Positions 8,647-16,296 of a stretch of DNA of 64,000 nt are shown one piece after another (the stretch's first letter is position 1; every line of letters starts with the position of its first letter). The notes under the pieces are model-generated. The model was given only the letters and a program-made list of their open reading frames with translations, did no database searches and was not told the DNA's origin. This stretch comes from Flavobacterium dauae (GTDB taxonomy: Bacteria > Bacteroidota > Bacteroidia > Flavobacteriales > Flavobacteriaceae). Both the position numbers and the translations under genes were made by a program. Where the stretch lies: the NCBI RefSeq assembly GCF_004151275.2, contig NZ_CP130821.1:1488001-1552000 (forward strand). The letters run 5' to 3'.

Positions 8647-9009
8647 ATGGAAAGTCATAAAGATTTAAAAGTTTGGCAAGAAAGTATGGATTTAGTTGTC
8701 GAAATTTATAAGCAAACAAAACTTTTCCTTAAAGAAGAGCTATACGCACTAACAAGTCAAATGAAAAGAAGTGCTGTTTCAATACCAAGTAATATTGCAG
8801 AAGGAGCAGGAAGAAAAGGAACAGCAGAATTTTGTAGGTTTTTATACATTGCATTAGGGTCAGCAAGCGAGTTAGAAACGCAGGTCGAACTAGCTTATAG
8901 ATTAAACTTTATCAATAATATGAATGATTTAGCATCAAGGATGAGATTTATCAAAAACATGTTGTCGAAATTAATAAAAAGTTTAGAAAATAAATCATCT
9001 AATGTCTAA
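8647..9009 (+). CDS. four-helix-bundle protein (S23 / Avd-like family)
   Basis: The chain shows the family pattern: DLKVWQESMDLVVEIYK in helix 1, LTSQMKRSAVSIPSNIAEGAG in helix 2 (residues about 37-57), then two long helices. Members were first met as proteins encoded in intervening sequences of 23S rRNA genes; relatives include the Avd subunit of diversity-generating retroelements. Many stand-alone copies occur in Bacteroidota polysaccharide clusters with no known function. Here it splits rfbB from rfbC, bounded by a 13-bp inverted repeat on the left and a repeated 14-mer overlapping its stop codon. No reverse transcriptase or rRNA is nearby. It may be a mobile passenger; that is inference. 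Confidence 0.85.
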   Translation: MESHKDLKVWQESMDLVVEIYKQTKLFLKEELYALTSQMKRSAVSIPSNIAEGAGRKGTAEFCRFLYIALGSASELETQVELAYRLNFINNMNDLASRMRFIKNMLSKLIKSLENKSSNV

Positions 9010-9021
9010 CCATTTAACTAT
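9008..9021. repeat. spacer repeat upstream of rfbC (copy also upstream of rfbD)
   Basis: AACCATTTAACTAT at 9008-9021, overlapping the stop of the four-helix gene, recurs exactly at 10590-10603 before rfbD. Confidence 0.7.
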
Positions 9022-9043
9022 TTAACAATATTACTATCTAACA

Positions 9044-9592
9044 ATGAAAATTACAGAAACCAAATTAAAAGGCTGTTTTATTTTAGAACCAAGAAAATTT
9101 GAAGATGAGCGTGGCTATTTTTTCGAGAGTTTTAACGAAAAAACATTTAACGAATTAACAGCTACCAATACTCATTTTGTTCAAGACAATCAAAGTTTTT
9201 CAACAAAAGGAGTTATTCGTGGGTTACATGCACAAGCAGATGAACATGCACAAGCAAAATTAGTACGCGTTTTAAAAGGCGAAGTTATTGATGTAGCAGT
9301 AGATGCACGACCAAATTCACCAACTTTTGGTCAGCATGTAGCCGTACATTTATCTGCAGAAAATAATAAACAATTGTTTATACCACGCGGTTTTTTACAC
9401 GGTTTTTCGGTGTTGAGCAAAGAAGCAGTGTTTTTCTACAAATGCGATAATTTTTATAATAAAGAATCAGAACAAGGCGTTTTATACAATGCACCAGAAT
9501 TGAATATCGATTGGGGTATTGAAGCAGGAACTGAAATCGTTTCAGAAAAAGATATCATCTTGCCAACATTCAACCAGTTGTTTAATAAATAG
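9044..9592 (+). CDS. rfbC: dTDP-4-dehydrorhamnose 3,5-epimerase
   Basis: Third step to dTDP-L-rhamnose: double epimerisation of the 4-keto sugar. The cupin fold is plain from FEDERGYFFESFNEKTF, QDNQSFS, the catalytic His62 in IRGLHAQ, LVRVLKGEVIDVAVDARPNS and the strand IPRGFLHGFSVLS. Length (182) is standard. In most relatives the segment after RGLH reads 'YQ.PP..Q.K'; here it is AQADEHAQAK, a frequent Bacteroidota variant. Follows the four-helix gene by 34 bases and precedes the insertion sequence. Confidence 0.95.
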   Translation: MKITETKLKGCFILEPRKFEDERGYFFESFNEKTFNELTATNTHFVQDNQSFSTKGVIRGLHAQADEHAQAKLVRVLKGEVIDVAVDARPNSPTFGQHVAVHLSAENNKQLFIPRGFLHGFSVLSKEAVFFYKCDNFYNKESEQGVLYNAPELNIDWGIEAGTEIVSEKDIILPTFNQLFNK

Positions 9593-9613
9593 AAGATGTT
9601 TTAAGTTTTAAAA

Positions 9614-9625
9614 TATAACTTTATA
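9614..9625. repeat. left flanking direct repeat of the IS
   Basis: TATAACTTTATA, identical to 10579-10590 on the right. It contains the likely target duplication; the exact cut is ambiguous because the repeat ends in TA, as may the IS. Confidence 0.8.
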
Positions 9626-10578
9626 GAGGTCATAAGATAATTTCATAACTTTAAAGTGCTTAAAAAAGTGAGAAATATGGAAATTTTTAAAGGTCAAAAT
9701 CTTCTGGAGTTTGCTGAACACTTCAAAACCGACCTAGATTGTGAAAAATATCTTGCACATTGGAAGTGGGAAAAAGGCTATTGTTGTCGCAAATGTGGTC
9801 ATACAAAATATCAGATTAGAAAAGACTTTTCAAGAACCTGCAATATTTGTAGTGATACAGAAAGTCCAAGCTCGGGCACACTTTTTCACAGAGTTAAGTT
9901 CGGTTTAAGAAAGGCTTTTTTCATTTGTTTTGAGATGAGTACCACAACAAAAGATTTATCTGCTTTGCAAATGTCTGTTCGTTATGGAGTTGCAGAAAAT
10001 ACAGCTCGTTTATTTATGCATAAGGTTCGTGAAGCTATGAAATCTGATGAAAAAGACGGGATGAAAGGTCTGGTTCAGATTGATGAGTTTACCGTTGGAG
10101 GAAAGGAAAATGGAAAACAAGGAAGAAGTTATGCTACCAAAAAGAAGAAGGTTGTATGTGCTGTGGAGCTTACAGATGAAGGGAAAGTCAAACGTTTTTA
10201 TGCGTTGAAAATCAAAGATTTTTCAGCCAAATCTCTACAAACAATTTTCTATAAACACATAGATAGATCAGCCCAAATCGTTACAGATGATTGGAAAGGA
10301 TATAGACCAATAAAAGATTTTAAGATTACGCAAATTCCAAGTAATAAGGGTAAAAATTTTCCGGTACTACACACCATGATTCATCAAGTGAAATCGTGGT
10401 TGAGAACAACCTATTCTTGGGTTTCGGATTCTAATATCAATAGATATTTAAGTGAATTTTGTTTCAGAATAAATCGTTCTCAATCTAAGCAAACAATATT
10501 CAACAATCTTATTAAGAGAATGGTTAGTAGAAATCCAATTTCACAAGCCGATTTAGTATGTAGTTAAGTTATGACCTC
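9626..10578 (+). mobile_element. IS1595-family insertion sequence
   Basis: A 953-bp element with one transposase gene. The ends are imperfect inverted repeats: GAGGTCATAA is identical at both ends (9626-9635 and 10569-10578), and about 18 of the first 22 bases match. It is flanked by the direct repeat TATAACTTTATA (9614-9625 and 10579-10590). If the element ends are placed two bases further out, at TAGAGG, the shared flank becomes the 8-bp TAACTTTA, which is the size IS1595 elements usually duplicate. Intact ends and flanks suggest a fairly recent insertion between rfbC and rfbD. Confidence 0.87.
9677..10567 (+). CDS. IS1595-family (ISXO2-like) DDE transposase
   Basis: Catalyses movement of the surrounding element. 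The N-terminal half has a zinc-ribbon with CRKCG and CNIC pairs, followed by LFHRVKFGLRKAFFICFEMS, the family's helix-turn-helix region. The RNase-H-like core shows Asp136 in QIDEF and Asp204 in VTDDWKGY, and the terminal YLSEFCFRINR block. Where many relatives carry the third acidic residue, this one reads HTMIHQVKSWLR, as in non-canonical subgroups. I use the ATG at 9677, not the GTG at 9656, because the family motif MEIFKGQNLLEFAEHF begins there. The reading frame is intact to the TAA just inside the right repeat. Confidence 0.9.
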   Translation: MEIFKGQNLLEFAEHFKTDLDCEKYLAHWKWEKGYCCRKCGHTKYQIRKDFSRTCNICSDTESPSSGTLFHRVKFGLRKAFFICFEMSTTTKDLSALQMSVRYGVAENTARLFMHKVREAMKSDEKDGMKGLVQIDEFTVGGKENGKQGRSYATKKKKVVCAVELTDEGKVKRFYALKIKDFSAKSLQTIFYKHIDRSAQIVTDDWKGYRPIKDFKITQIPSNKGKNFPVLHTMIHQVKSWLRTTYSWVSDSNINRYLSEFCFRINRSQSKQTIFNNLIKRMVSRNPISQADLVCS

Positions 10579-10590
10579 TATAACTTTATA
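10579..10590. repeat. right flanking direct repeat of the IS
   Basis: TATAACTTTATA, partner of 9614-9625. It continues as ACC, giving the 15-mer found inverted at 8565-8579, so the IS appears to have landed in a spacer repeat. The next bases (10590-10603) are the 14-mer also found at 9008-9021. Confidence 0.8.
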
Positions 10591-10616
10591 ACCATTTAAC
10601 TATATCACCATTACAA

Positions 10617-11468
10617 ATGAAATTACTCATCACAGGCCGTCACGGTCAACTAGGTTCAGAATTATTCGATTTAAAAGAAAAATACCCTCAATTCAAAATG
10701 GTATTTGTAGATCGTGAAGAAATGGATTTAAGTAATCCGGATCAAATAATACAAGTTTTAAATGTCGAAAAACCTGACTTGATTGTAAGTGCAGGTGCAT
10801 ACACAGCAGTTGATAAAGCCGAAAGCGATCAGGAATTATGCAATACCGTAAACCATATCGCCGTAAAAACAATAGGTGAGTGGGCAGCAAAAAACAATGC
10901 TAAAGTTATTCATATTTCAACCGATTATGTGTTCGATGGAAACAGCGAAACGCCTTTAAAAGAAACCGATTTGCCGTCACCAATTAACGTTTACGGAGCA
11001 ACAAAATTAAAAGGAGAGTTAGCTTTACAAGAGTCTGGTGCAGCTTATGTTATCATTCGCACTGCTTGGGTTTATTCAACTTACGGAGCCAATTTTGTAA
11101 AAACAATGATGCGTTTAATGAGCGAACGCGAGGAAATAAGCGTTGTAGCAGATCAAATTGGAACCCCAACCTATGCCCGTGATTTAGCACGTGCTATAAT
11201 GACTATTGTCAGTGTACCGGAATTTATTCAAGGTATTTATCATTATAGTAATGAAGGAAAAATCAGTTGGTACGATTTTGCAACAGCTATTAAAGAACTA
11301 AAAGGTTTTTCTACAAAAATTAACGCCATTAACAGCGATGCTTTTCCAACACCAGCCAAACGTCCAAATTTTTCGTTGTTAGATAAAAGTAAAATAAAAT
11401 TGGTTTACGGTGTGGTTGTTCCTGATTGGAAAAAAAGCCTAGAAGAAATGATGCGCTCCCTTTACTAA
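10617..11468 (+). CDS. rfbD: dTDP-4-dehydrorhamnose reductase
   Basis: Last step: NAD(P)H reduction to dTDP-L-rhamnose, the donor for surface glycans. Motifs are the Rossmann GRHGQLG (residues 7-13), SAGAYTAVDKAESD, STDYVFDG and the Tyr126-Lys130 pair in YGATK, followed by RTAWVYSTYGANFVKTM. The length of 283 is typical. The IS in front (10578) may separate it from the upstream promoter, so its expression may now depend on read-through or on a promoter in the IS. It is convergent with the AEC gene, with no spacer and no visible terminator. Confidence 0.95.
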   Translation: MKLLITGRHGQLGSELFDLKEKYPQFKMVFVDREEMDLSNPDQIIQVLNVEKPDLIVSAGAYTAVDKAESDQELCNTVNHIAVKTIGEWAAKNNAKVIHISTDYVFDGNSETPLKETDLPSPINVYGATKLKGELALQESGAAYVIIRTAWVYSTYGANFVKTMMRLMSEREEISVVADQIGTPTYARDLARAIMTIVSVPEFIQGIYHYSNEGKISWYDFATAIKELKGFSTKINAINSDAFPTPAKRPNFSLLDKSKIKLVYGVVVPDWKKSLEEMMRSLY

Positions 11469-12386
11469 TTAAATTACCACATATTCAATTAAAAAATACC
11501 AACCGGCAAGCGTAATAAATGAGACGGGAATACCGTAACCCACCATCATATTACTTAATTCGGGTTTTAACCCGTAAGTTGATGCTAAAATGCTGCCGGT
11601 AATCATTGGTGCCATAGCGGCCTCAATAATACACACTTTAGTTGCCAAATCAGTTTTTCCTAATACAAAATAAAATAATCCTAAAATGATGAACGGCAAT
11701 ACAATTAACTGATATGATAATCCTAAAAACAAAAATTTAAAATGCTTGCCGTATGTTTTAAATTTTAATTGATAACCCACTGATATTAAAGCGATAGGCG
11801 ATACGGTAGCAGATAATTGTTTAAATGTATCACTTAATGCTTGTGGAAAATCTATTTGGAAAACAACTAATATCATACCAATAAAAAATGCGATTAATGG
11901 AGGAAAAGACATCATTTTTTTTAAGATTGATTCATCTGTTCCTTTTTGGTTAGAATACATTGTTGCTACCAGAACACCTACAGTTGATAAGGCTACAAAT
12001 GTCCCCGGTAAATCAATAATGATTAACGTATTCAACCCGTCATCACCATATAATGCCTGAACTACCGGAATACCTACAAACGATGTATTGCCTAATCCAG
12101 AGGTAATAATTAAACAGCCTGTAAGTTTTTTAGACCAGTTATTGATTTTTCCTAAATAGCTGAACAATAAAAACGATAATCCAAATGCTATCCAGGCAAC
12201 TGATGCAGGTAAAAGCAAATCCCAGCTTAATTTAATTTTTGGCAAATAGTACAATGCCATAGCCGGTAATGCCACATATAAAATATATTGATTAAGTACA
12301 ATGGCCGTGTTTTTTGGAAAATTGCGAACTCTTTGCAAGCCTATTCCGATAAACAAGCACAAAAATAATAAAAGGATACTTGACAT
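11469..12386 (-). CDS. AEC-family membrane transporter
   Basis: A 305-residue protein with about ten hydrophobic segments in two halves, fitting the auxin-efflux-carrier (AEC) family: QRVRNFPKNTAIVLNQYILYVALPAMALYY near the start and SGLGNTSFVGIPVVQALYG around residue 110, the conserved substrate-site loop. Family members carry small carboxylates such as malate. I choose the ATG at 12386; the upstream in-frame ATG at 12419 lies inside the terminator hairpin of rimO, so it cannot be the sensible start. Substrate unknown. It stands alone after rimO and ends convergently against rfbD. Confidence 0.82.
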   Translation of the reverse strand: MSSILLLFLCLFIGIGLQRVRNFPKNTAIVLNQYILYVALPAMALYYLPKIKLSWDLLLPASVAWIAFGLSFLLFSYLGKINNWSKKLTGCLIITSGLGNTSFVGIPVVQALYGDDGLNTLIIIDLPGTFVALSTVGVLVATMYSNQKGTDESILKKMMSFPPLIAFFIGMILVVFQIDFPQALSDTFKQLSATVSPIALISVGYQLKFKTYGKHFKFLFLGLSYQLIVLPFIILGLFYFVLGKTDLATKVCIIEAAMAPMITGSILASTYGLKPELSNMMVGYGIPVSFITLAGWYFLIEYVVI

Positions 12387-12407
12387 AGTTTTTAAATCAA
12401 TAAAAAA

Positions 12408-12426
12408 CCGAAAGAACATCTTTCGG
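12408..12426 (-). terminator. terminator of rimO
   Basis: CCGAAAG (12408-12414) pairs with CTTTCGG (12420-12426) over a 5-base loop; on the minus strand a T6 run follows. It sits nine bases after the rimO stop and before the AEC start. Confidence 0.85.
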
Positions 12427-12434
12427 CTTTGTTT

Positions 12435-13751
12435 TTATTTAGATACGGGTGTTCCGTATAAATCAAATTCGGTGGCATCGTAAATTTCAATAGCTACGAA
12501 TTCACCTGTTTTTAAGTAATATTTTGTTGCGTCAATTAGCACTTCGTTATCAACATCGGGCGAATCAAATTCGGTTCGTGCAATAAAGTTGTTTCCTTCT
12601 TTTCTGTCGATGATACAACGGAATGTTTTGCCGATTTTCTCTTGATTTAAATCCCACGAAATCTGTGCCTGAATATCCATAATTTCGTTTGCACGATTTT
12701 GTTTTACATCGGCAGGAACATCGTCTTCTAACAAATAAGCGTGCGTATTTTCTTCGTGCGAATAGGTAAAACAGCCCAAACGTTCAAAACGCATTTCTTT
12801 AACCCAGTTTTTAAGAATTTCAAAATCTTCTTCGGTTTCACCCGGATAACCTACAATTAAAGTGGTGCGAATGGTAATTCCCGGAACTGCCGCTCTAAAA
12901 TCTTTTAAAAGTTGCGTTGTTTTTGCATACGTTGTGCCGCGACGCATTGATTTTAAAACGTTGTCTGCAATGTGCTGTAACGGAATATCGATATAATTAC
13001 AGATTTTTGGTTCGCGTTTCATCAGTTCCAAAACATCCATTGGAAATCCGGTAGGGAAGGCGTAGTGCAAACGAATCCATTCTATTCCTTCAACTTTTAC
13101 AAGGTTTTCAAGCAATTCTGCAAGATTGCGTTTTTTGTATAAATCCAACCCATAATAGGTTAAATCCTGTGCAATTAAAATTAATTCTTTAACACCGTTT
13201 TTTGCTAAATTTTCGGCTTCTTTAACCAGTTTTTCAATTGGTTGCGATGCGTGTTTTCCGCGCATTAAAGGTATCGCACAAAACGAACACGGACGATCGC
13301 ATCCTTCAGAAATCTTTAAATACGCATAATTTTTAGGTGTTGTTGTTAAACGTTCGCCCAATAATTCGTGCTTATAATCGGCACCTAAAGCTTTTAAAAG
13401 CAAAGGTAAATCGGTAGTTCCAAAATATTTATCCACATCCGGAATTTCGGCTTCTAAATCTGGTTTGTATCGTTCAGAAAGGCATCCGGTAACAAAAATT
13501 TTATCTACTAAACCTTGTTCTTTTCTGTCAACATAATCTAAAATGGTGTTTACAGATTCTTCTTTTGCATTATTAATAAAACCGCAGGTGTTAATTACCA
13601 CTATGTTTGCCTCGTTATTAGCAGCTTCGTGCGTAACATCTTTACCGCTTGCTTTTAACTGTCCCATTAAAACTTCACTGTCGTAAACATTTTTAGAACA
13701 CCCAAGGGTAACAACGTTGATTTTATTTTTCTTTAAAGATTTAGTTCTCAT
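12435..13751 (-). CDS. rimO: ribosomal protein S12 methylthiotransferase
   Basis: A radical-SAM enzyme that adds a methylthio group to an aspartate of ribosomal protein S12. Three domains are visible: the N-terminal UPF0004 domain with its iron-sulfur cysteines (TLGCSKN near residue 19, INTCGF near 55, VTGCLSERY near 90), the radical-SAM core with CDRPCSFC near residue 151, and a C-terminal TRAM domain. CSKN rather than the MiaB-type CQMN points to RimO. Length 438 fits. An unusual feature is only the basic start MRTKSLKKNKI. A TAATTTTG -7 element at 13778-13771 lies upstream. Confidence 0.94.
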   Translation of the reverse strand: MRTKSLKKNKINVVTLGCSKNVYDSEVLMGQLKASGKDVTHEAANNEANIVVINTCGFINNAKEESVNTILDYVDRKEQGLVDKIFVTGCLSERYKPDLEAEIPDVDKYFGTTDLPLLLKALGADYKHELLGERLTTTPKNYAYLKISEGCDRPCSFCAIPLMRGKHASQPIEKLVKEAENLAKNGVKELILIAQDLTYYGLDLYKKRNLAELLENLVKVEGIEWIRLHYAFPTGFPMDVLELMKREPKICNYIDIPLQHIADNVLKSMRRGTTYAKTTQLLKDFRAAVPGITIRTTLIVGYPGETEEDFEILKNWVKEMRFERLGCFTYSHEENTHAYLLEDDVPADVKQNRANEIMDIQAQISWDLNQEKIGKTFRCIIDRKEGNNFIARTEFDSPDVDNEVLIDATKYYLKTGEFVAIEIYDATEFDLYGTPVSK

Positions 13752-13805
13752 AGATTTAAAATTGAGGATGCAAAATTACGTTTTTAATTTCTATTAAAAC
13801 GTTAA

Positions 13806-14648
13806 TTACAGTTTAAAAATACCGCCAACAACAAATACACTTTCTAAAAAAGTAAAATGATGTTTTGCATATTCAGACGATATGTTTGAAACAGGTGTTT
13901 TTAAAATATTGATATATCCTGCTTTAGCTTCGTATTGAACAAAAAAGTGTTTAAACACTGTTACATTGGCTCCAATTTTTCCTGAAACACCAAAACCGGC
14001 TACTTTAAATTCGTCGTTGCGTTCTCTGCCTAAAACGGTTGCATTGGTACGTGGAAATAAAATTCCCGAACCTATACCGGCAAGGGCATTAAACTGAATT
14101 TTATCGGTATTGTAAATACCTACAAAACGAGAAATATCTTCGGTTCTTGCTAATTCTAAATTCACGTAATTCAATCCGTCTGTGTGTTCAAACTTTAAAA
14201 AATCTTCCGTTATTTTTGTGTTGCCGTTTTCTAACACTTCGCCATAAGATCCTTTGTTTGGATACGAACCGCTAACGTAAGCTTCCTGATTTTGTGTAAG
14301 CACATATTTCATATGATCAAAACCAAAAGATAAACTGTATTTATCTGTAAAATAATAACCTATACGAAAATTGGTTTGTGGAATTGTCATTCGGGTAGGG
14401 TTGATATAATCTACGTGCCAGCCTTTTGGCTTGTCGTGTGCTTTGGCATTGTGTACGGTAAAATTGTAATCGTTTCCTTTAAAATGAATGTCCGAATTTG
14501 AATAATATCCGCGATTGGCTCCCCAGTAAATAAATATTTTTCCTTTGTTACCCGAAGTGTATGGGTTTGTTGTAACTTCTTGTGAATAGGTGTTTAAAGA
14601 TAGTAAGGATAAACCACCTAATATGAAAAGTTTTTGTACTATTTTCAT
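13806..14648 (-). CDS. outer-membrane beta-barrel protein, unknown function
   Basis: A signal peptide (residues 1-22, ending NTYSQ) is followed by alternating beta-strands rich in Tyr, Phe and Gly (TNFRIGYYFTDKYSLSFGFDHMKYVL, QFNALAGIGSGILFP, HFFVQYEAKAGYINI) and a chain end VFVVGGIFKL typical of 8-10-stranded outer-membrane barrels. I recognise no binding or enzyme motif. The start is ATG 14648; a TATCTTTG -7 element (14672-14665) ends 16 bases before it, immediately after the terminator of the upstream gene, so it has its own transcript. Confidence 0.75.
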   Translation of the reverse strand: MKIVQKLFILGGLSLLSLNTYSQEVTTNPYTSGNKGKIFIYWGANRGYYSNSDIHFKGNDYNFTVHNAKAHDKPKGWHVDYINPTRMTIPQTNFRIGYYFTDKYSLSFGFDHMKYVLTQNQEAYVSGSYPNKGSYGEVLENGNTKITEDFLKFEHTDGLNYVNLELARTEDISRFVGIYNTDKIQFNALAGIGSGILFPRTNATVLGRERNDEFKVAGFGVSGKIGANVTVFKHFFVQYEAKAGYINILKTPVSNISSEYAKHHFTFLESVFVVGGIFKL

Positions 14649-14677
14649 TTTGAAAAAATTTTCGCAAAGATACAAAT

Positions 14678-14716
14678 AAATAAAGTCCTTACCGAAAAAA
14701 GGTAAGGACTTTATTT
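14678..14716 (-). terminator. terminator of the FadL-like gene
   Basis: A 16-bp perfect stem, AAATAAAGTCCTTACC (14678-14693) with GGTAAGGACTTTATTT (14701-14716), 7-base loop. It lies between the FadL-like gene's stop and the next gene's -7 element. Confidence 0.85.
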
Positions 14717-14730
14717 AACGGGCTTGTTTG

Positions 14731-16266
14731 TTAAAAACTTGCCGAATATGTTAAACTGATGTTGTGGTTTTTAGATTGGATATTTGCCAAGCCGTTTGTG
14801 CCCGAACTAATGATGTTTTGTTGCGAATCTTGTTGCCAAAACTGATAACCCAAATCAATACGCGATGCACCAAAACTATATCCAATACCACCGCTGTAGC
14901 TTGTTAAATCGCCAATGGTTTCTTTGTTTTTGTATGGACTGTTAGCAAAACGGTAACCTGCACGTAAACTAACTTGGTTTATACGGTATTCACCACCAAT
15001 TCTAAACTCGTTTGTGGCTTGCAAATTGTTTTTGTAATAATTGTTTGTTAAACTGTAATCGGCACCGTCTGCTTTGTACTTAATGGTGCTGTAATCTTTA
15101 CGGGTATAATCAACACTTAACAAACCTTTTGTTCCAAAAACATAAGCCAAACTTCCGGTAAAAGATCCAGGGTTTTTAATGCTGTACTTATTGTATAAAG
15201 TGGTAATGGCAGGATCTATATTATAAAAATTAAGCTTGCCATCTTGAATAATATTTGTTTGCAGACTTTGCGAAAATTCGTCTTGCAGACTCATCCAGGT
15301 TGGTGATTGGTACGATGCACCTATTCTAAATTCTTCGGTAGCTTTAAAAATTCCTCCTACGTTAAACGAGAATCCTGAACCATAAGTGTACGTGTGATTG
15401 GTAAACAATAATTCTTTATAACCGTCTGTCACCGGCGATTGATTTTCTTCGTAAATAGCAGAAGATGTTAAATAATCAATAAAATGTACGTTTAAATTAG
15501 CTCCTAAATACAGTTTTTTGTTAATATCAAAACCAACGTTACCTGTCAATTGGTTGTTAAATCCAGAAACGTACGTTTCGTTTTCCTGATAAAAACTGCT
15601 TCCCGAACCATTTAAAGTATAACCTGTATCAGATCCATTATCATTAATTAAATAACCTTGATATGCCAGCATTGCCTGTTGTGCAGAAAAACCATTAGGT
15701 TCCCCATTTAAGAAATCATATAAATCAGTAATTGATTCGCCTTCTCTTGTTTTAACATAATCTACCGGAATACTTGCTCCGTTATATCCGTAATTGGCGT
15801 GGTCTAAAAAATAGTTTGTAACCGATTGGTTAGATACGCCGCTACTAAAATAACGGTCGTTAAAACGGGCATTGGTATGATAACCTAAGCCAATGGTTAC
15901 TTTTTTTAATGCCTGATCCTGATTTTTAGAATCGATCACAAAAATAGCTCCGAAATTAGACAGATTTAAATCACTTTCTTTTGCGGTAGATGACGATCCG
16001 TTAAAAAGAGAATTATTTTTCTGAATCTGCACATTTCCCGTAAAGTTGAAATTGTTGTAGTTGAACAGTGCCGAACCTGCCGGGTTGATTTGTAAGGCCG
16101 AAACATCTCCGCCTAAAGCTCCAAAAGCACCGCCCATAGCATTAAAACGAGCGGATCCGTTTACTTGTTGACTACCAATTTTTACAGCATCTGCCGGATT
16201 AAATTCCTGTGCCTGTGCCTGCACCAAGCCGCAGATAACAAGCAATGGTAAATATATTTTTTTCAT
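14731..16266 (-). CDS. OMPP1/FadL/TodX-family outer-membrane transport protein
   Basis: A signal peptide (MKKIYLPLLVICGLVQAQAQ) leads into the family hallmark: a short N-terminal hatch followed by GSARFNAMGGAFGALGGDVSALQINPAGSA (residues 37-65) and then about fourteen amphipathic strands to a terminal Phe (LTYSASF). Family members let hydrophobic molecules (long-chain fatty acids, toluene) cross the outer membrane; in Flavobacteria they are often labelled hemin receptors on weak grounds. It follows the Gly/Tyr-rich lipoprotein gene by 30 bases, an arrangement suggesting a shared transcript. Substrate unknown. Confidence 0.85.
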   Translation of the reverse strand: MKKIYLPLLVICGLVQAQAQEFNPADAVKIGSQQVNGSARFNAMGGAFGALGGDVSALQINPAGSALFNYNNFNFTGNVQIQKNNSLFNGSSSTAKESDLNLSNFGAIFVIDSKNQDQALKKVTIGLGYHTNARFNDRYFSSGVSNQSVTNYFLDHANYGYNGASIPVDYVKTREGESITDLYDFLNGEPNGFSAQQAMLAYQGYLINDNGSDTGYTLNGSGSSFYQENETYVSGFNNQLTGNVGFDINKKLYLGANLNVHFIDYLTSSAIYEENQSPVTDGYKELLFTNHTYTYGSGFSFNVGGIFKATEEFRIGASYQSPTWMSLQDEFSQSLQTNIIQDGKLNFYNIDPAITTLYNKYSIKNPGSFTGSLAYVFGTKGLLSVDYTRKDYSTIKYKADGADYSLTNNYYKNNLQATNEFRIGGEYRINQVSLRAGYRFANSPYKNKETIGDLTSYSGGIGYSFGASRIDLGYQFWQQDSQQNIISSGTNGLANIQSKNHNISLTYSASF

Positions 16267-16296
16267 AATTAAAGTATTCTTAAAAAATGGTTTAAA

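Noticed and set aside
8647..9009. Four-helix gene as a sign of a 23S rRNA intervening sequence
   Set aside because: No rRNA sequence surrounds it; it lies in the rfb operon.
9656..9676. GTG start for the transposase
   Set aside because: Adds seven residues outside the family start; ATG 9677 opens the conserved N-terminus.
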